This document shows, piece by piece, positions 5,609 to 6,984 of a DNA stretch of 6,984 nt (position 1 is the stretch's first letter; the number at the start of each line of letters is the position of its first letter). Source of the stretch: DATKMS01 sp041497995 (GTDB lineage: Bacteria > Desulfobacterota > Binatia > HRBIN30); assembly GCA_041497995.1 (NCBI GenBank), contig JBGQHM010000358.1, positions 1-6,984 of the forward strand, in the 5' to 3' direction. The position numbers were made by a program, and so were the translations under genes. The notes under the pieces are model-generated. The model worked only from the letters and a program-made list of their open reading frames with translations, was not told the origin of the DNA and did no database searches.

Positions 5609-6984
5609 TGACGCTCCGCCTCGCTGCCCTTGTTGGAGTAGGATGCTGGCTGATGCCGCTCGTCGCGCTGGCGTCGGAACGCTCGCAAGTATTGGCGTCG
5701 CGTGGCTTGGTCGAGTTCCACGCGGGACGCTACTCGAAGGCGCTCGAGCTCTTTGAGCAAGCCCTCACTGAAGATCCCACCGATGTGTCCGCTCGCTACT
5801 ATCGCGCCGCCGTACGCGCCCGCCTCGACGACTACCCTGGTGCGATTGTCGATCTGAAGGCTGTGATCGCAGAGCAGCCGAACTTCGACCAGGCGGCGCT
5901 CGATCTGGGCGTGGCATATATCGAAACCAAGCAGTACCTCGAGGCGCTGCCGTGGCTCGAGCAGGCACAGGGCACCCCTGCCCTTGCGGGGCGTGCGTCG
6001 CTGTTCCTCGGCATCGCCTGCTTGCGGTGCGGGCAGCTGGAAAGAGCGCAGTCATCCTTCGAGCGCGCCGCTCAGGATCCGGAGCAGGCGCTGGCCGCAC
6101 GCTACTACCTGGGAGTTACGGACTATCAGGCAGGCAACTGGTCGGGCGCGGCGGAACGTTTCGACTCCGTCGTCAATAGCAGTCCCGACACACCGATGGG
6201 GCGCGAGGCCGCCGCATTCCTGGTGAAGCTCGGCAAAGGCCAGCACCGCCGTTACCAACTCTACGGCGCGCTTGGCTTCCTATACGACAGCAATGTGATC
6301 CTGGCACCCTCAATCGGTGCCGGCGCGGCGGAGAGCGTGTTGAATGTCAGCCAGCAGGGAGACTTCGTCATGACAATCGCCGCAGGGGGATCGGCCGTTC
6401 CGTGGCACAATGATACGACGCAACTCACGGTCGGATACGACTTCTACCAGAGCCTTCACAAGGATCTGCATCAGTTCAACTTGCAGGATCACGGTCCAAA
6501 CGCGCAGATCGCCACGCAACTCGGCCCGGTGAGCCTGGCGCTGCTCGGTCGCTACGACTACTATTTGCTCGAAGACCAGAGCTTCCTCCAGGAGGCGACG
6601 GCGTTGCCGTGGGCAACTCTGGCTCTCGGGACGGTCGGGCGCTCCGAAATTTTCTTTCGTATGTTGCGGCAGGACTACAAGGACCAGACATTCAGCGTTC
6701 GTAACGGCTTCGACTACGCCGCCGGAGGACGCCAGTTCTTTTACATCGGTTCGCCGGACCAGTACGTGAGCATCGGCTATCAGTACGACCAGGAGGACCC
6801 CATCATGAACACAACGGCAGCCGAGAGTTTTGGGTATGACGGTAACGAGGTGAACGGCGGAGCTGGCTGGCCGCTGCCGCTGGACTCGACTGTGGAAGCG
6901 ACCTACGCGTACCGGCATGAGCACTTCTCGCCGCAGAGCTCGACGGTCAGCGTCCCGGCGGGAACTCGTCGCCGCGACGATGAA
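5608..6984 (+). CDS. TPR plus outer-membrane beta-barrel protein, Slam-like (3' end outside window)
   Basis: The frame is open for 459 residues to the window edge, with no stop. Residues 1-22 form a Sec signal peptide (hydrophobic core, cleavage likely LVALA|S). Residues about 24-195 contain roughly five TPR units, for example GLVEFHAGRYSKALELFEQAL and YYLGVTDYQAGNWSGAAERF, forming a periplasmic protein-binding arm. From about 214 the sequence changes to alternating aromatic/polar amphipathic strands of an outer-membrane barrel, opening with YQLYGALGFLYDSNVILAP. An opening of the type YDSN-x-x-x-AP after TPRs recalls Slam (surface lipoprotein assembly modifier) and related TPR-barrel proteins. 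About 245 barrel residues are visible, slightly less than a 14-strand Slam barrel. It follows the stalk lipoprotein by a one-base overlap, so a role in moving or anchoring that lipoprotein at the cell surface is attractive. Exopolysaccharide export TPR-barrels are an alternative. The exported TPR-barrel architecture is well supported; the Slam assignment is tentative. Confidence 0.88.
   Translation, partial: MTLRLAALVGVGCWLMPLVALASERSQVLASRGLVEFHAGRYSKALELFEQALTEDPTDVSARYYRAAVRARLDDYPGAIVDLKAVIAEQPNFDQAALDLGVAYIETKQYLEALPWLEQAQGTPALAGRASLFLGIACLRCGQLERAQSSFERAAQDPEQALAARYYLGVTDYQAGNWSGAAERFDSVVNSSPDTPMGREAAAFLVKLGKGQHRRYQLYGALGFLYDSNVILAPSIGAGAAESVLNVSQQGDFVMTIAAGGSAVPWHNDTTQLTVGYDFYQSLHKDLHQFNLQDHGPNAQIATQLGPVSLALLGRYDYYLLEDQSFLQEATALPWATLALGTVGRSEIFFRMLRQDYKDQTFSVRNGFDYAAGGRQFFYIGSPDQYVSIGYQYDQEDPIMNTTAAESFGYDGNEVNGGAGWPLPLDSTVEATYAYRHEHFSPQSSTVSVPAGTRRRDDE

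Noticed and set aside
6310..6924. 204-codon minus-strand frame opposite the TPR-barrel gene
   Set aside because: The plus strand encodes a continuous TPR-barrel protein there, with a signal peptide and a Shine-Dalgarno. The antisense product has no family features.

Overview
The window comes from a high-GC, double-membraned bacterium. The evidence is a gene with an outer-membrane beta-barrel C-terminus, a lipoprotein signal with a lipobox, and G/C-rich codon ends. Carotenoid oxygenase/TetR pairs and very long Thr-Pro stalk proteins are both common in environmental deltaproteobacterial-type lineages (for example Binatota or Myxococcota-like metagenomic genomes). That is a guess from style, not a phylogenetic placement.

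Left part, minus strand (41-2061): a two-gene operon read right to left. A TetR-family repressor (1429-2061) overlaps by ATGA with a complete carotenoid/apocarotenoid cleavage oxygenase (41-1432), which keeps all four iron-binding histidines and has a strong Shine-Dalgarno inside the repressor gene. A 19-bp near-perfect palindrome sits just before the repressor start, overlapping a plausible promoter, so self-repression of the operon is likely. Its inducer may be an oxygenase substrate or product.

Middle (2062-2338): a divergent 277-bp control region. Besides the palindrome it holds a good match to a sigma-54 promoter (2258-2273, plus strand) and inverted repeats upstream that could bind an activator.

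Right part, plus strand (2339-6984): a second two-gene unit. The first gene encodes a 1089-residue lipoprotein. It has a lipidation Cys, a short linker, about 245 residues of cysteine-bearing beta-type sequence, and then a 670-residue stalk with a strict two-residue register ([T/S]-X, X mostly Pro). The stalk itself is built from 50-74-residue higher-order repeats. Its stop overlaps the start of the next gene (TGATG), which has a perfect GGAGG at 8 nt. That gene (5608 to the window end, incomplete) encodes an exported protein with about five TPRs followed by an outer-membrane beta-barrel, the architecture of Slam (surface lipoprotein assembly modifier) translocators. The main hypothesis is therefore a dedicated surface-lipoprotein system: a giant mucin-like stalk lipoprotein and its own Slam-like TPR-barrel partner, possibly under sigma-54 control. 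The co-transcription and architecture are seen in the sequence; the transporter-substrate link is inference.
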